Shown here: piece by piece, positions 26,995 to 36,620 of the stretch | Layout: each line of letters starts with the position of its first letter | How positions within the stretch are numbered: position 1 is the first letter of the stretch | NCBI RefSeq assembly: GCF_965208555.1 | Contig: NZ_OZ242342.1 | Span: 372,001-436,000 of the forward strand | Direction of reading: 5' to 3' | DNA: 64,000 bases | Origin: Poriferisodalis sp965208555 | Lineage (GTDB): Bacteria > Actinomycetota > Acidimicrobiia > Acidimicrobiales > Poriferisodalaceae | The notes under the pieces: generated by a model | Seen by the model: only the letters and a program-made list of their open reading frames with translations | Database searches by the model: none | Told to the model about the DNA's origin: nothing | Program-made: the position numbers and the translations under genes

Positions 26995-28761
26995 CTACAG
27001 ACCGCCGACCGGCGTGCCGTGAATCTGGAGCATCATGGAGCGGCCTGGGTCTGGTTGGGCCGTGTAGGAGCCGACGGCGGATGCGCTGCGGCGCCACACT
27101 TCGTGCTCGATACTCCAGCCGGGATAGAAGCGGTCCTCTCCGTCGGACTCGGTGACCGTCCAATGGACGTGTTCGCCGCCGGTCGCGGCAGATTCGACAA
27201 CGATCCAATAGCTGGTGGAAGCGTCAAGCCTGGTGCCCGACGGGGCGGTGTAGGTGTATTTCTTGGGGGCCGAGCTTGCATCGAGCGAGGCGGGAGCCGT
27301 GAGCGCGGTCGCGGTGCCGGTGCTGGGTGATGTGCCGCTGACGAGGCTCACCGTCGGGGCAGCGACACTGCTGCCGCGCTCGGTTTCGAGGCGGACATCG
27401 ACGCTGGTCAAGTTGTAGCCGCCGGTGTTGCTGCCGGTTGTGAACTGCTGCGCGTAGTCATGGTCGACGAGGGCTTCGGCGGACTTCTCGGTTTGGCCGG
27501 TATTGCCAACCAGGACCGGGCCGTCGTTGTCCACAAAGCTCACCGTGGTGGACCCCGCGGCGGCGTAGCCCGACGGCGGGTCGCCGAAGCTGATCGTGAC
27601 CGATTCGCCGTCGTCGTCGTCGCTGTCGTTGCTGGCCGAAACGGTGAAGGTCGCCGTGGTCGCAGCCACGTCGAAGGTCACCGACGCGGGGATCGCGGAG
27701 TGGTCTTCGGCTGTGGCGTCGCCGCCATAGGAGACGTTCAGCGGGATCGTCACCGCTGTCGTGGGAGCCTCGGAAACGACCACTTCCACGGTGACTGCGG
27801 TGCCGCCCTCCACAGCCGCATAGGCCGGCGAGCCGAACTTGATCGCCGTATCCCCGACCACCGAGACCGCGTAGGGGCCGTTGTCGGTGCCGTGCCCTGT
27901 GACGGCGATGAAGTAGTTCCCTGCCGAAGCAGGCTCGAACCTGACGATGGCCTCGTCGAAGTCGTAGTCGATTTCATTGGCCGGCTTTGCCGAGGTCCTC
28001 GCCTGCTTGGCGCCCGAGGAGTCGTAGATGCCGACGATCTCCGCCATCATGTGGGACCGCCCGAAGTGGTAACGCATAGCGGAGCTGAAGGGACGGGCGG
28101 TCATGGTCACGACGTAGTTGACGTCTTGCTCCAAGACAACCTTGATCCAGTCCACATCGAAGCTGAAGTCGACGTTCCCGTCAATGGAGCCGCCCACGGC
28201 CACCGTCCCGGTGGTCGCAGTGGTCGAGGTGAAGTCGTCGGTCAGCGTCTTGAGCTCCACGTAATACGAGTCATGGAACGAGAGGCCCCCTCTGTTCACC
28301 GAGATGTAGTGCGTACCGGTCTCGCTGACCGAGAAGCCCTGGTAGTTGCCAAGGCGGTCCCGCTCGTCGAACGCGTAGCTGATCTGGCCCAGGCCGCCAT
28401 TCTGTTGGTACGGCCGGTTCGTGCCCGGCAGCAAATTGCCCGTGCTGTCATACACCCCGGTGAGGTACCGCTGCGACCCGAGGATCGCCAGATAGCTCTG
28501 TCCCGCTGTGGCCGAGAAAGAGAACCAGTCCACGTCGTCGTCAGACGTCTGCGTGCCGCTGACCTGAGCGCCGCCAACGGTCACCGAGCACGTAGTCGCC
28601 GTGCTCGCAGCGCAGTCGGTCTCCTCGTCCTGCGCGGAGGCGGGTCCGACCGCCACGACGGCCACCAGCAGCCCGAATGCGAGCGCCGCAACAGCTATTC
28701 GACGAGCGGTCCGGCGTGGCGGCCAGACGCTCCGCAATGACTTGTCCAAGGCTCCCATGAG
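26995..28761 (-). CDS. Secreted protein with pre-peptidase-like and Calx-beta-like domains, C-terminus VGGL
   Basis: This protein has 588 residues from the ATG at 28761, chosen because GGTGGG lies 6 nt upstream; ATGs at 28767 and 28791 are in frame. The signal peptide ends near GPASAQ. Two beta-rich segments with DVDWFSF and DVDWIKV resemble bacterial pre-peptidase C-terminal domains. A Calx-beta-like domain follows (VEGGTAVTVEVVV to VSFVDNDGP). The last 150 residues form a domain starting LVGNTGQ and QQFTTG. The same LVGN/LVSN start is seen in the tails of 4717 and 19782. The protein has no WSDG repeats. It is probably the first gene of a two-gene unit with 21902-26974. Confidence 0.8.
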   Translation of the reverse strand, partial: LMGALDKSLRSVWPPRRTARRIAVAALAFGLLVAVVAVGPASAQDEETDCAASTATTCSVTVGGAQVSGTQTSDDDVDWFSFSATAGQSYLAILGSQRYLTGVYDSTGNLLPGTNRPYQQNGGLGQISYAFDERDRLGNYQGFSVSETGTHYISVNRGGLSFHDSYYVELKTLTDDFTSTTATTGTVAVGGSIDGNVDFSFDVDWIKVVLEQDVNYVVTMTARPFSSAMRYHFGRSHMMAEIVGIYDSSGAKQARTSAKPANEIDYDFDEAIVRFEPASAGNYFIAVTGHGTDNGPYAVSVVGDTAIKFGSPAYAAVEGGTAVTVEVVVSEAPTTAVTIPLNVSYGGDATAEDHSAIPASVTFDVAATTATFTVSASNDSDDDDGESVTISFGDPPSGYAAAGSTTVSFVDNDGPVLVGNTGQTEKSAEALVDHDYAQQFTTGSNTGGYNLTSVDVRLETERGSSVAAPTVSLVSGTSPSTGTATALTAPASLDASSAPKKYTYTAPSGTRLDASTSYWIVVESAATGGEHVHWTVTESDGEDRFYPGWSIEHEVWRRSASAVGSYTAQPDPGRSMMLQIHGTPVGGL

Positions 28762-28946
28762 CATCCCACCTACGATCCGATTCGGGCTCATCCTGAGCCG
28801 ATTTTACATCTGTGCCGACACTCAAGTGCTGGTAGGAACATGCTATTGACTGGTGCGGCTTCGCGCGGGCTCGGCCCGTCAGTCGCCCGAGCGCCCGCCG
28901 GCGTGTCACCGCTCGTTCCGAAACGGCGTGTGCCCGGTGCCGCTCG

Positions 28947-31700
28947 CTAGCTGTTGTCGTCGGCTGCCGGCGGAACGGTCACGGTCACCGTGTAGACGCG
29001 CACATCCGCGTTGTCGGTGTCAGGGTCGCCGTCGGCGTCATAGGACGACGTCACCGTGATCGTGTTGTCGCCAGCGCTGAGCGTCGCCGTGGTCCCCGTT
29101 CCGGTCGTGCCGTCGGCTGCCTCCCACGCGACCGTCACCGTCGCGTCGTCGGGGAATGCCGCCGCAGCGGTCACCGTCACAGACGTGGTGCCGGCTGCTG
29201 CGGTGCCCGCATAGGCGAACGTGCCGGTCTGGAACACCCCGAAGTCCACACCCGCCACCGACAGCGACTCCAGCGCCGCCGAGACCGGCATGTTGTAGGC
29301 GTGCAGCTTGCCGTCGGAGCTGTTCGCGACCCACATGGTGACGCCGTCGGACCAGATTCCTTCGCTCCGGTACTTGCTCACTGTGAAATCCAGCTGGCTG
29401 CGGCGGACGCCGGTCGCCAAGTCCCAGGCGAACAGCTTGCCTTTGGAGCTGTTCGCGACCCACATGGTGACGCCGTCGGACCAGATGCCCTGAGCCACCC
29501 GCTTCTGCGCGATCTGCGGGGCGAGAGTGATGGTGCGGGAACTCACCCGTTCGCCGCTGTCGACTTCGTAGGCATGTATGCGCATCGTCAATTGGTCGAG
29601 CACCCACATGAGGACTCCGTCAGACCACAGCGACTCGGGATCGGCCGGATAAGCCCACGGGTCAATAGGGAGCGCAAAGTCCTCGTCGGGCAGCAAGCTG
29701 CCAGTGTCGATGTCCATGGCGACGACTTTCGACCTGAGGCCGTAGTCGTCGGCCAGCCACAGGGTCTCACCGTCAGACCAGATCCCCTTGACGTTCGAGT
29801 TTCCCAGCAGTTGCTGGAGATTGAGTGTGCTGAGGAGCGTGCCGGTGTCCCAATCGAACGCATAGACCCACTTGCGCCCCCCACTGAGCACCCAGACCGT
29901 CGTCCCGTCAGACCACAGGTCCGTCGGGACGTCCACCAACTGGCCGGCCGAACCGAGCCTCGGAAGCGCCGGAACGAAGTTCTTGTCGCGGTCAGAGGCG
30001 AATGGGACGTACTCCTCGGCTTCGTCGTCGGTGTTCTGCTGGGCGGCGACGGGCTCTTCCTCGTCGTCTTGTTCGACGATCTCGACGAACTCGATCTGCG
30101 GTGGGGGCAGCTCGATCTGGGGCTCCTCGGCGTCCTGCTCGTCCTGGGTGCCCTGCCCTTGGTGCTGGGCAGACTCGCCGTCGTCCTGTTCGTCGCGCTG
30201 GTCGGCCTGCTGCTGGGCGAGCAGCGTCGTCGCCGAGTGCAGGGTCGCTGTGGTCTCGTCGGTCCACGGCGACGCCGACACCTTGCCCCGGGCGTCGCGG
30301 AACCGCGCCCGCAGCTGCACCTTGTAGACGGCGCCCTCCTCGAGACCGCTCAGCGTCACCGACGTGGCATCACCTGAGGGCCACTCGTTGCCGCGATGAG
30401 CCTCGTTCGCGAACCGGAACGACAAGAACTCCAGATCCTCACGAGCCCAGCTCACCCGATACTCGAACGGCACCAGCACCGGCGCCTCCCACGACACCGT
30501 CAACTCACCCGCAGCACCGCTCGACACCACCACCTCGCCGATCTCGTCCTCAGCCCGCACCACCACCTGCTGCTGATCGCCCTGCTGCTCGTCGCCGTTC
30601 TGCTGCTCGTCGGCCTGCCCATCAGCCTGACCCTGCTGCTGCTGGTCCTGCTGGTCGGCGTCCTGCTGGTCGGCGTCCTGCTGCTCGTCGCCTGTCTCTT
30701 GCTCTTGGGCGTTGTCTTCGGCTTGTTCTTGCTGCTGATCGGCTTGGTCGGCCTCTTGCTGCTGCTCCTCGCCCTGCTGCTGACCTTGGTCCTGCTGGTC
30801 GGCTTGGTGTTGCTGGTCGGCTTGGTGTTGGTGTTGGGTTTGGGGCGGCTGTGCGTTGTTGGGTGCCATGCGGTAGGCGAACACCTGGTGCTGCAGGTGG
30901 TCCAGCACCCACATCGTGTCGCCGTCGGACCAGATCCCCGCCGGCTCGGAGTTCCCCGCATCGGCCAGACCGTCGAACCCCGACTGCGGCCTCGGCTCGC
31001 CCGACCCCACCTCATAGGCCCGGATCGCCGCCGCGGGGCCGTCGGCGACCCACATCGTGGTCCCGTCGGACCACAGCCCACGCGTGCCCGACCCCACCAC
31101 CCCTGCCAGCGACCGACCCGCCAGCGTCTCGCCGGTGGCGGCGTCGAATGCCGCCAACACGCCCCCGTCGGGATCGGCCACCCACAGCGTCACCCCGTCA
31201 GACCACACATCACGCGGCGAGAACCCCGGCACCACCGTGCGCGCCGGCGACAACGCACCGCTGGCACGATCGAACCCGTACACCTTCTCGCTCGCCAGAT
31301 CGCTCACCCACAGCACCGACCCGTCCCCGCCGACGCCCATCGGCATCCAGAACCCCACCGCGGACCCGTCCACATCACGATCCGCGCGGCGCTCGCCCGA
31401 CCCCAGGTCATAGGCCAGCACGCTGCCCGCCACCGGATCGCTCACCCACAGCGTCACACCGTCAGACCACAGCGAATACGGCAGCACATGACCCGCGCCC
31501 AACGAAACATCGCTGCCCCCCACACGAACCCACGCCCTGTCACCATCGCCCGCACCAACATCCTCAGCCCCCGCCGGCGCCGCAACACCGGCCACCAACA
31601 CCAACGCCAACACCGCCGACCACCACCGACGCACCACACCGCCAACCGCACCCCGAACAGACACCCCAAACCCCCAGCCAAACCAGCCTGACACCATCAT
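28947..31700 (-). CDS. Full-length secreted WSDG-propeller / FN3 / propeller protein
   Basis: This protein has about 917 residues with an ATG at 31700 (leader MMVSGWFGWGF, shared with 16929). The signal peptide ends near APAGAE. Order: five WSDG repeats, a Q/E/D/A-rich linker (DNA about 30560-30842), FN3, an acidic linker ending AAQQNTDDE, a second set of five WSDG repeats, the hinge YNMPVSAALESL, and a sandwich ending TVTVPPAADDNS. This is the complete reference form of the head that is truncated in 4717-7209 and 19782-21905. It holds the right arm of the inverted repeat, so its tail could be exchanged by inversion. Confidence 0.85.
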   Translation of the reverse strand: MMVSGWFGWGFGVSVRGAVGGVVRRWWSAVLALVLVAGVAAPAGAEDVGAGDGDRAWVRVGGSDVSLGAGHVLPYSLWSDGVTLWVSDPVAGSVLAYDLGSGERRADRDVDGSAVGFWMPMGVGGDGSVLWVSDLASEKVYGFDRASGALSPARTVVPGFSPRDVWSDGVTLWVADPDGGVLAAFDAATGETLAGRSLAGVVGSGTRGLWSDGTTMWVADGPAAAIRAYEVGSGEPRPQSGFDGLADAGNSEPAGIWSDGDTMWVLDHLQHQVFAYRMAPNNAQPPQTQHQHQADQQHQADQQDQGQQQGEEQQQEADQADQQQEQAEDNAQEQETGDEQQDADQQDADQQDQQQQGQADGQADEQQNGDEQQGDQQQVVVRAEDEIGEVVVSSGAAGELTVSWEAPVLVPFEYRVSWAREDLEFLSFRFANEAHRGNEWPSGDATSVTLSGLEEGAVYKVQLRARFRDARGKVSASPWTDETTATLHSATTLLAQQQADQRDEQDDGESAQHQGQGTQDEQDAEEPQIELPPPQIEFVEIVEQDDEEEPVAAQQNTDDEAEEYVPFASDRDKNFVPALPRLGSAGQLVDVPTDLWSDGTTVWVLSGGRKWVYAFDWDTGTLLSTLNLQQLLGNSNVKGIWSDGETLWLADDYGLRSKVVAMDIDTGSLLPDEDFALPIDPWAYPADPESLWSDGVLMWVLDQLTMRIHAYEVDSGERVSSRTITLAPQIAQKRVAQGIWSDGVTMWVANSSKGKLFAWDLATGVRRSQLDFTVSKYRSEGIWSDGVTMWVANSSDGKLHAYNMPVSAALESLSVAGVDFGVFQTGTFAYAGTAAAGTTSVTVTAAAAFPDDATVTVAWEAADGTTGTGTTATLSAGDNTITVTSSYDADGDPDTDNADVRVYTVTVTVPPAADDNS
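30020..31419 (-). repeat. Long inverted repeat, right arm
   Basis: Reverse-complement partner of 19826-21240. On this side the outer flank carries an intact signal peptide and start (31420-31700). On the left side the outer flank is a scrambled region without either. Confidence 0.85.
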
Positions 31701-31880
31701 GCCAGCCCACACACACTACCCACAGCACGCCCGAACCAACCCGCCACAGCCGCGACAAAACGCCCCTCAGCCCTCAGCTGCGGACCCTCAGACCACGCCG
31801 CTTACACAAACTTCCCGAGTGTCACTGTCGGGGTTGCCAGGGCCGTCATGCCGGGGGGTGACGGTCTGACAGTGCCTCTC

Positions 31881-34304
31881 CTAGAGCCCCCCGACGGGGT
31901 TCCGGTGAATCGTGACCGTGTAGGTCTGCCAGTTCGAGCCGTCCGCGGAATGAACCAAGATGGTGATCTCGTTCTCGCCCACGTCCAGGTTCACTTGGTG
32001 CCGATTTCCAGTGCCGGAGCCGGGCTCGATCTGGACAGTGGCGTCGCTCACCTCACTGGTCGCTGATACGAACACATTGCTCACGCGGTTGTTCACGGTC
32101 GCCCGGTAGTTCGGAGTGAACGGCGCGAACGTGCCGAAGTCGATGTACTCAATTTGCGATTCTGCCGGTGTCGCGGCAGTAGATGACTTGGCTGAGCTTC
32201 CGCTTCCGCTCCCAGTATCGACGGCCCTGCCGATCTCGAGTGATTCCAGCGCAGCACTCGGGGGCATCTTGTAGGCCTTGAGCGAGCCTGTGCCAGAGAA
32301 GTCGTCGCCTTCGGGTTCGGCGAATTCTCCCAGCCACATGAAGTCTCCGTCAGACCACAGCGAGCGCTTCGTCGTGTTGGCGCCATCGCCATCCGGGTGG
32401 AACCAGAAGTTGGTCAACGCGGCGCCGCTCTCCAGCGCGTAGGCATAGACCGTCGTCTTGTCGTTGTCATCGGTCACCCACATCGTGGTTCCATTGGACC
32501 ACAACCCGGACGGATTCCGATTGCCGCTGGCCGTCTCGAAGCTCAAAGTGTCATCCAGAACGCCGGTCGCGAGGTCATAGGCAAAGATCCGCTGGCTGGA
32601 TCTGTTGGCTACCCATATAGTTGTGCCGTCAGACCACAATCCGCTCGGACGCCCGTTTTCGACTGGCAGTTCGATGTCATGCTCAGGCTCGTGGTCTCCG
32701 GACTCGAGATTGTGAGCGGCCAACCGCCTCTCATTGGGGTTAGACGGGTCGGATATCCACATAGTAGTGCCATCCGACCACAAGCCGTCCGATGACCATA
32801 TCGTGTAGCTGACACCTATATCGCGTGCGGGCTCATGCTCCCCGGTCTTGGGGTTCACGGCAAACACACTGTTTGAATGATAATCGCCAACCCACATGGT
32901 GGTGCCATCCGACCACAGGCCGCCAGGATTGATATTGCCCCCGTGAGATTGGACCAATTCTGGCGAGAACTCGACATCGTGCTCTGGCACCCGGTCAAAG
33001 GTCTCGGGATAGTCTCGCTCGACTTCGATCGAATATACCTTGGCTGTGCCGCCCGCAGCGGTGACGGTGACGGTGATCGTGTTGGCTCCCGGACTCAAGT
33101 CTACTTGGTGGCCGTCCTCGTCCGGATCGGCGTCGGCGGGTTCGATGGAAACAATGCCCGAAGGAGCATCGCCGGAGACGGTCAATGACGTCGCCTCGGC
33201 GGTGACCGTGACGGAGTCGAGCCAGGTGGGCACAGTGCCGCTCTGGTAGCTGGTGGTCTCGGTCGAGAACCGGGGCGACATGCCGGCGTCGCTCAGTCCG
33301 AGCGATTTCAGGGCCGGCCGTTCGGGCATATGAAAGGCATAGATTCCTTGGTTAGCGGCGTAGGTTCCTTCGTTGAGGACGAATTCGACCAATGGCACCC
33401 ACATGGTGACGCCATCAGACCAGAGGCCTGCCGGACCGGTATCGCTTCCGTAGGTGAATTGCGAGAAGGCATCGACGTCGGCGTCGATGTCATAGTGGGG
33501 CTGACGGCGGCCGGTGGCCAACTCGTAGGCCAGGATCTGCTTGGACTTGCCTTCGAGGAGCCACATGGTGAGTCCGTCAGACCAAATGCCACGCGCCGAG
33601 TTTCGCTCGCTTACACCGGTGCCGAAGGACCGTTCCTCCAAGAAGTCACCCGACTCCAAGTCGTAGGCATAAATTACGCCATCGTCATCCGACACCCACA
33701 CAGTAGTGCCGTTCCCCCACAGTCCTATCGGAATATCGTTGCCCCTCGAGTCCCACTCTCCTTGGCCATGGGCTACCGTTTCTTTGAGGTCGATGTCTCG
33801 CTCGCTCCGGCGCTGGCCGGACTCGAGCTCGTAGGCGAACAGCCAATCGGGGCCGTCGTCTATGACCACCCACATGATAGTCCCGTCAGACCACATGTCA
33901 CGAACACTTCTGTGCCAGTCGACTCGCAGCCCGTCGAAGTCCTTGCCGGCAATGCGTTCGCCGGAATCGAAGTCGTAAGCAAATATCTTGTCGGCAATAT
34001 GCCCGTCGCTCACCCACACGGTGCTGCCATCGGACCAGATGCCTTGCAATCTCGGAGACTGACGGCCGTCATCGTCAAGGTTCAGAAGATCGCGCGAGGG
34101 ATCCCGGTCTGGATTGGACTCCTCGGGCGTCGACTCGGTCGAGTCTTGGGCGCCGACGGGGTTCACTGCCGTCGCCACCAGGAGCGCGAAGACAGCCAAT
34201 AGCGACATCAGCAGTCGGGACGGCCGGCCGGCTAACCCGGCTGTCAACCTGTACTTCTTGTCTCGGCCTGTTGACCCTTGCATCAGGATGCCTTTCTTGT
34301 TCAT
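31881..34304 (-). CDS. Secreted protein with two WSDG propellers, C-terminus VGGL
   Basis: This protein has 807 residues from ATG 34304; the ATG at 34283, with AAAGG upstream, is an alternative. The signal peptide ends in NPVGAQ, shared almost exactly with the two upstream genes. Five WSDG repeats are followed by a hinge (FHMPERPALKSL), a sandwich, five more repeats, a second hinge (YKMPPSAALESL) and a final sandwich that ends RNPVGGL. One blade in each set has the Asp of WSDG changed or missing (LWGNG, LWSNG). It is probably the last gene of a three-gene unit with gaps of only 43 and 38 bp. Confidence 0.82.
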   Translation of the reverse strand: MNKKGILMQGSTGRDKKYRLTAGLAGRPSRLLMSLLAVFALLVATAVNPVGAQDSTESTPEESNPDRDPSRDLLNLDDDGRQSPRLQGIWSDGSTVWVSDGHIADKIFAYDFDSGERIAGKDFDGLRVDWHRSVRDMWSDGTIMWVVIDDGPDWLFAYELESGQRRSERDIDLKETVAHGQGEWDSRGNDIPIGLWGNGTTVWVSDDDGVIYAYDLESGDFLEERSFGTGVSERNSARGIWSDGLTMWLLEGKSKQILAYELATGRRQPHYDIDADVDAFSQFTYGSDTGPAGLWSDGVTMWVPLVEFVLNEGTYAANQGIYAFHMPERPALKSLGLSDAGMSPRFSTETTSYQSGTVPTWLDSVTVTAEATSLTVSGDAPSGIVSIEPADADPDEDGHQVDLSPGANTITVTVTAAGGTAKVYSIEVERDYPETFDRVPEHDVEFSPELVQSHGGNINPGGLWSDGTTMWVGDYHSNSVFAVNPKTGEHEPARDIGVSYTIWSSDGLWSDGTTMWISDPSNPNERRLAAHNLESGDHEPEHDIELPVENGRPSGLWSDGTTIWVANRSSQRIFAYDLATGVLDDTLSFETASGNRNPSGLWSNGTTMWVTDDNDKTTVYAYALESGAALTNFWFHPDGDGANTTKRSLWSDGDFMWLGEFAEPEGDDFSGTGSLKAYKMPPSAALESLEIGRAVDTGSGSGSSAKSSTAATPAESQIEYIDFGTFAPFTPNYRATVNNRVSNVFVSATSEVSDATVQIEPGSGTGNRHQVNLDVGENEITILVHSADGSNWQTYTVTIHRNPVGGL

Positions 34305-34347
34305 GCCGACTTCGCTTTCTCGGTAGTTCTCGGTGACCTGTCGGGGC

Positions 34348-36582
34348 CTACAGCCCGCCTGGAGCGGCGACCCTCTGAGAGGAGCCGCCTTCGACCGCGC
34401 TGTGCTTCAACTTGGCTGCGGTTCCGTCGGCGTTGACGATCGTGCCGCCATTGAGCTGCAGAGAGTTCGCGGGAATCGTCACGCCGTCGCTGTCGGAGTC
34501 GCCTTGGACGATCGTGTAGCGGAACACGGCCGTTGCTCCGTCGCTGCCTGCGTAGTCGGCCAAGCGTTCGACTCCGCCGATGTCCAGCGCAATCTGCGGG
34601 GTGCCCGTCACCGTGACACCGGAATCGAATCGGACATTCACCGTGATGACATCGCCGACGAAATAGTTGCCGCCGACGCGACTCGAACTGAACTCGACAC
34701 TCTGGATCCTGGGAGGAGCTGCCGAAACGGTCACCACGACGTCGAGCGTCGCTTCGTAACCCTCGAAGACTTGCGAGCTGGCAACGATGGTCACCTCGTA
34801 GTCGCTGTCACCGTCAGCATCGAGTGGCTCGGCGTGATGCGGCTGGCTGGCGAACTCCAGTGAAACCCCATCATCGACGTCGGTGAGTCGAAAGTCGTCC
34901 TTGTCTGCGCCTTCCAAGGACCAAGACACATACGCGCCGTACTTCGTAACGCTGAAGGTGCCGACTGACTCGTCGGTTCCGGTGTAGACCGTCGCCGATG
35001 ACGAGCCCAGTATCTCGAAAGGCGGCGGCTGAACCAGGTGTGGGGCACTGTCCGTCACTGGGCCGTGCGTCAGCGGCGAGTGCCTTCCCCGTCTGTCAGT
35101 GATTGAGCCTCCGTTGAGCCGCAGGGAAGTGGAGTCAATCGAGACGCCGTTGTTGTCCTCATCGCCGTCGACAACGGTGTATTCGAAAAATACATATGGC
35201 CCGCGTGCGGAGAGAAATTCGGCGGTTCGTGCAGTGCCACCGACGTTGAGCAGCAACTGAGGTGCACCGTCGACCACCACTGGCTCTTCGAGCTGAGCCC
35301 ATTGCGGAGCCGCGGGGTCGCCGAAGTGGACCCTGACGCGGATGGTGTCACCGGGGTAGAACACAGGGCCTCCAGCTAGGCGGAAATCGAGGCCAAGCAC
35401 CGCAGGCCCGTCGCCCTGGACCGTGACGGTTGCGTCGGCGGACCCGGAGCGGCCGCCGCTCGTGCTGGCTTCCACGGTGACCTCGTACACATCGTCGCCG
35501 TCGGAGTCGTCGCCGCCTGAGTACTGGTACGCGGCGGCGAAGCCCAGGTCGCCGTCGCTGCTGATCTGCAACATGTCGCTGTCAGGACCGGACAGTGACC
35601 ATTCGACGTTCTCGCTGGTACCTGTCGCACTGAAAGACCCCACATCGCCGCTGAACCCGCTGGGGACCGCATAGGACGTGCGCCCTTGGAGCGTCAGCGG
35701 CACTGGGTGCGTCGTCACCGTCAGGATTTCCGATTCCTGATTCCACTCATGAACCTGGCTCGCCTGACGTATCACGAACCGCTTCGCGGGCACATGGAGC
35801 GTTACCGACCCTCGGCCGAGATCAGTCCGACGTAGCGTGAGGTGGTACAGCTGCGGATCGCTCAGGCCCCGAACATCGCTTATCCAGCCTCCCGTGACGT
35901 CGATATCCGACCATGCTTCGAAGGCCGTACCATCATCAGCGGCAGTAACCACCGGGTGTGAAAGGCGCAGTTGAACATCGAATTCGGCAGCGGTAATCGG
36001 CTCGGGAGACTGCAATTCCCAAGCAACCGTCAACGGGGCGCCAATCGTAAACTCAATCGAGCCCGCCTCATTCGTCTCGCCTTCGAACTCCACACTCCCT
36101 GCCGGAACCGACACCGTCAAAGTCTCAGAGTCGGCGCCGAAGTCGGGTCGAATCTCGAAGAACTTGATATGCGGGCCGCGATGATGATCGATGGCTCTCA
36201 AGACGGTTCCATTGACCACTTCGACACTGTCCAAGTCGAAATCTGTCACTTGCACTGCTGACCCGTCGCGAAGAAATGCGACACGAACAATGAAGTCAGC
36301 CCGCACTGTCGTGCGGTTCGTCTCGGTGCCCGACTCGCTCACCCTGTGGAGCCATGGCGTCAGCGTGCGGGCACGGTCGTCAACGGCGCTTTCTCCGCCA
36401 GCGTCCTCGGGCTGCGATTCAGTTGATTCTTGGGCGCCGGCGGGACTCACCGCCGCTGCCAGCAGGAGCACCAACACAGCAAGAAGCTGTATCAGCCGCC
36501 GGGATACCGAAGTCAGGGAGCTGTTGTGCCCGGCAATCCTCTCGGCCTGGGGCCTCCGAAATTGGGTCTTTGGCCGGTCCAT
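34348..36582 (-). CDS. Secreted Ig-like / cadherin-like surface protein, C-terminus PGGL
   Basis: This protein has 744 residues and an ATG with AGGAAG 6 nt upstream. The signal peptide ends in VSPAGAQ. The first third has two segments resembling bacterial Ig-like domains that end in P-type strands (SVPAGSVEF, HVPAKRFVI). The rest alternates cadherin-like modules (SGPDSDMLQIS, YEVTVEAS) with modules of the pattern GD.I.V.V.F, G.PQ.ALDIGG, GD.D.DGV..NSL.LNGG. No WSDG repeats. The final 75 residues are close to those of 36621-38375, so the two arose by duplication. A surface or adhesion role is inferred from the folds only. Confidence 0.82.
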   Translation of the reverse strand: MDRPKTQFRRPQAERIAGHNSSLTSVSRRLIQLLAVLVLLLAAAVSPAGAQESTESQPEDAGGESAVDDRARTLTPWLHRVSESGTETNRTTVRADFIVRVAFLRDGSAVQVTDFDLDSVEVVNGTVLRAIDHHRGPHIKFFEIRPDFGADSETLTVSVPAGSVEFEGETNEAGSIEFTIGAPLTVAWELQSPEPITAAEFDVQLRLSHPVVTAADDGTAFEAWSDIDVTGGWISDVRGLSDPQLYHLTLRRTDLGRGSVTLHVPAKRFVIRQASQVHEWNQESEILTVTTHPVPLTLQGRTSYAVPSGFSGDVGSFSATGTSENVEWSLSGPDSDMLQISSDGDLGFAAAYQYSGGDDSDGDDVYEVTVEASTSGGRSGSADATVTVQGDGPAVLGLDFRLAGGPVFYPGDTIRVRVHFGDPAAPQWAQLEEPVVVDGAPQLLLNVGGTARTAEFLSARGPYVFFEYTVVDGDEDNNGVSIDSTSLRLNGGSITDRRGRHSPLTHGPVTDSAPHLVQPPPFEILGSSSATVYTGTDESVGTFSVTKYGAYVSWSLEGADKDDFRLTDVDDGVSLEFASQPHHAEPLDADGDSDYEVTIVASSQVFEGYEATLDVVVTVSAAPPRIQSVEFSSSRVGGNYFVGDVITVNVRFDSGVTVTGTPQIALDIGGVERLADYAGSDGATAVFRYTIVQGDSDSDGVTIPANSLQLNGGTIVNADGTAAKLKHSAVEGGSSQRVAAPGGL

Positions 36583-36620
36583 GTCAACTTCCTTGCTTGC
36601 GGACCAGATCTATCGGGGCT

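Noticed and set aside
30002..31861. Plus-strand open frames rich in Pro/Arg/Thr/His opposite 28947-31700
   Set aside because: The composition is typical of antisense translation of GC-rich repeats. The opposite strand has a signal peptide and clear domains.
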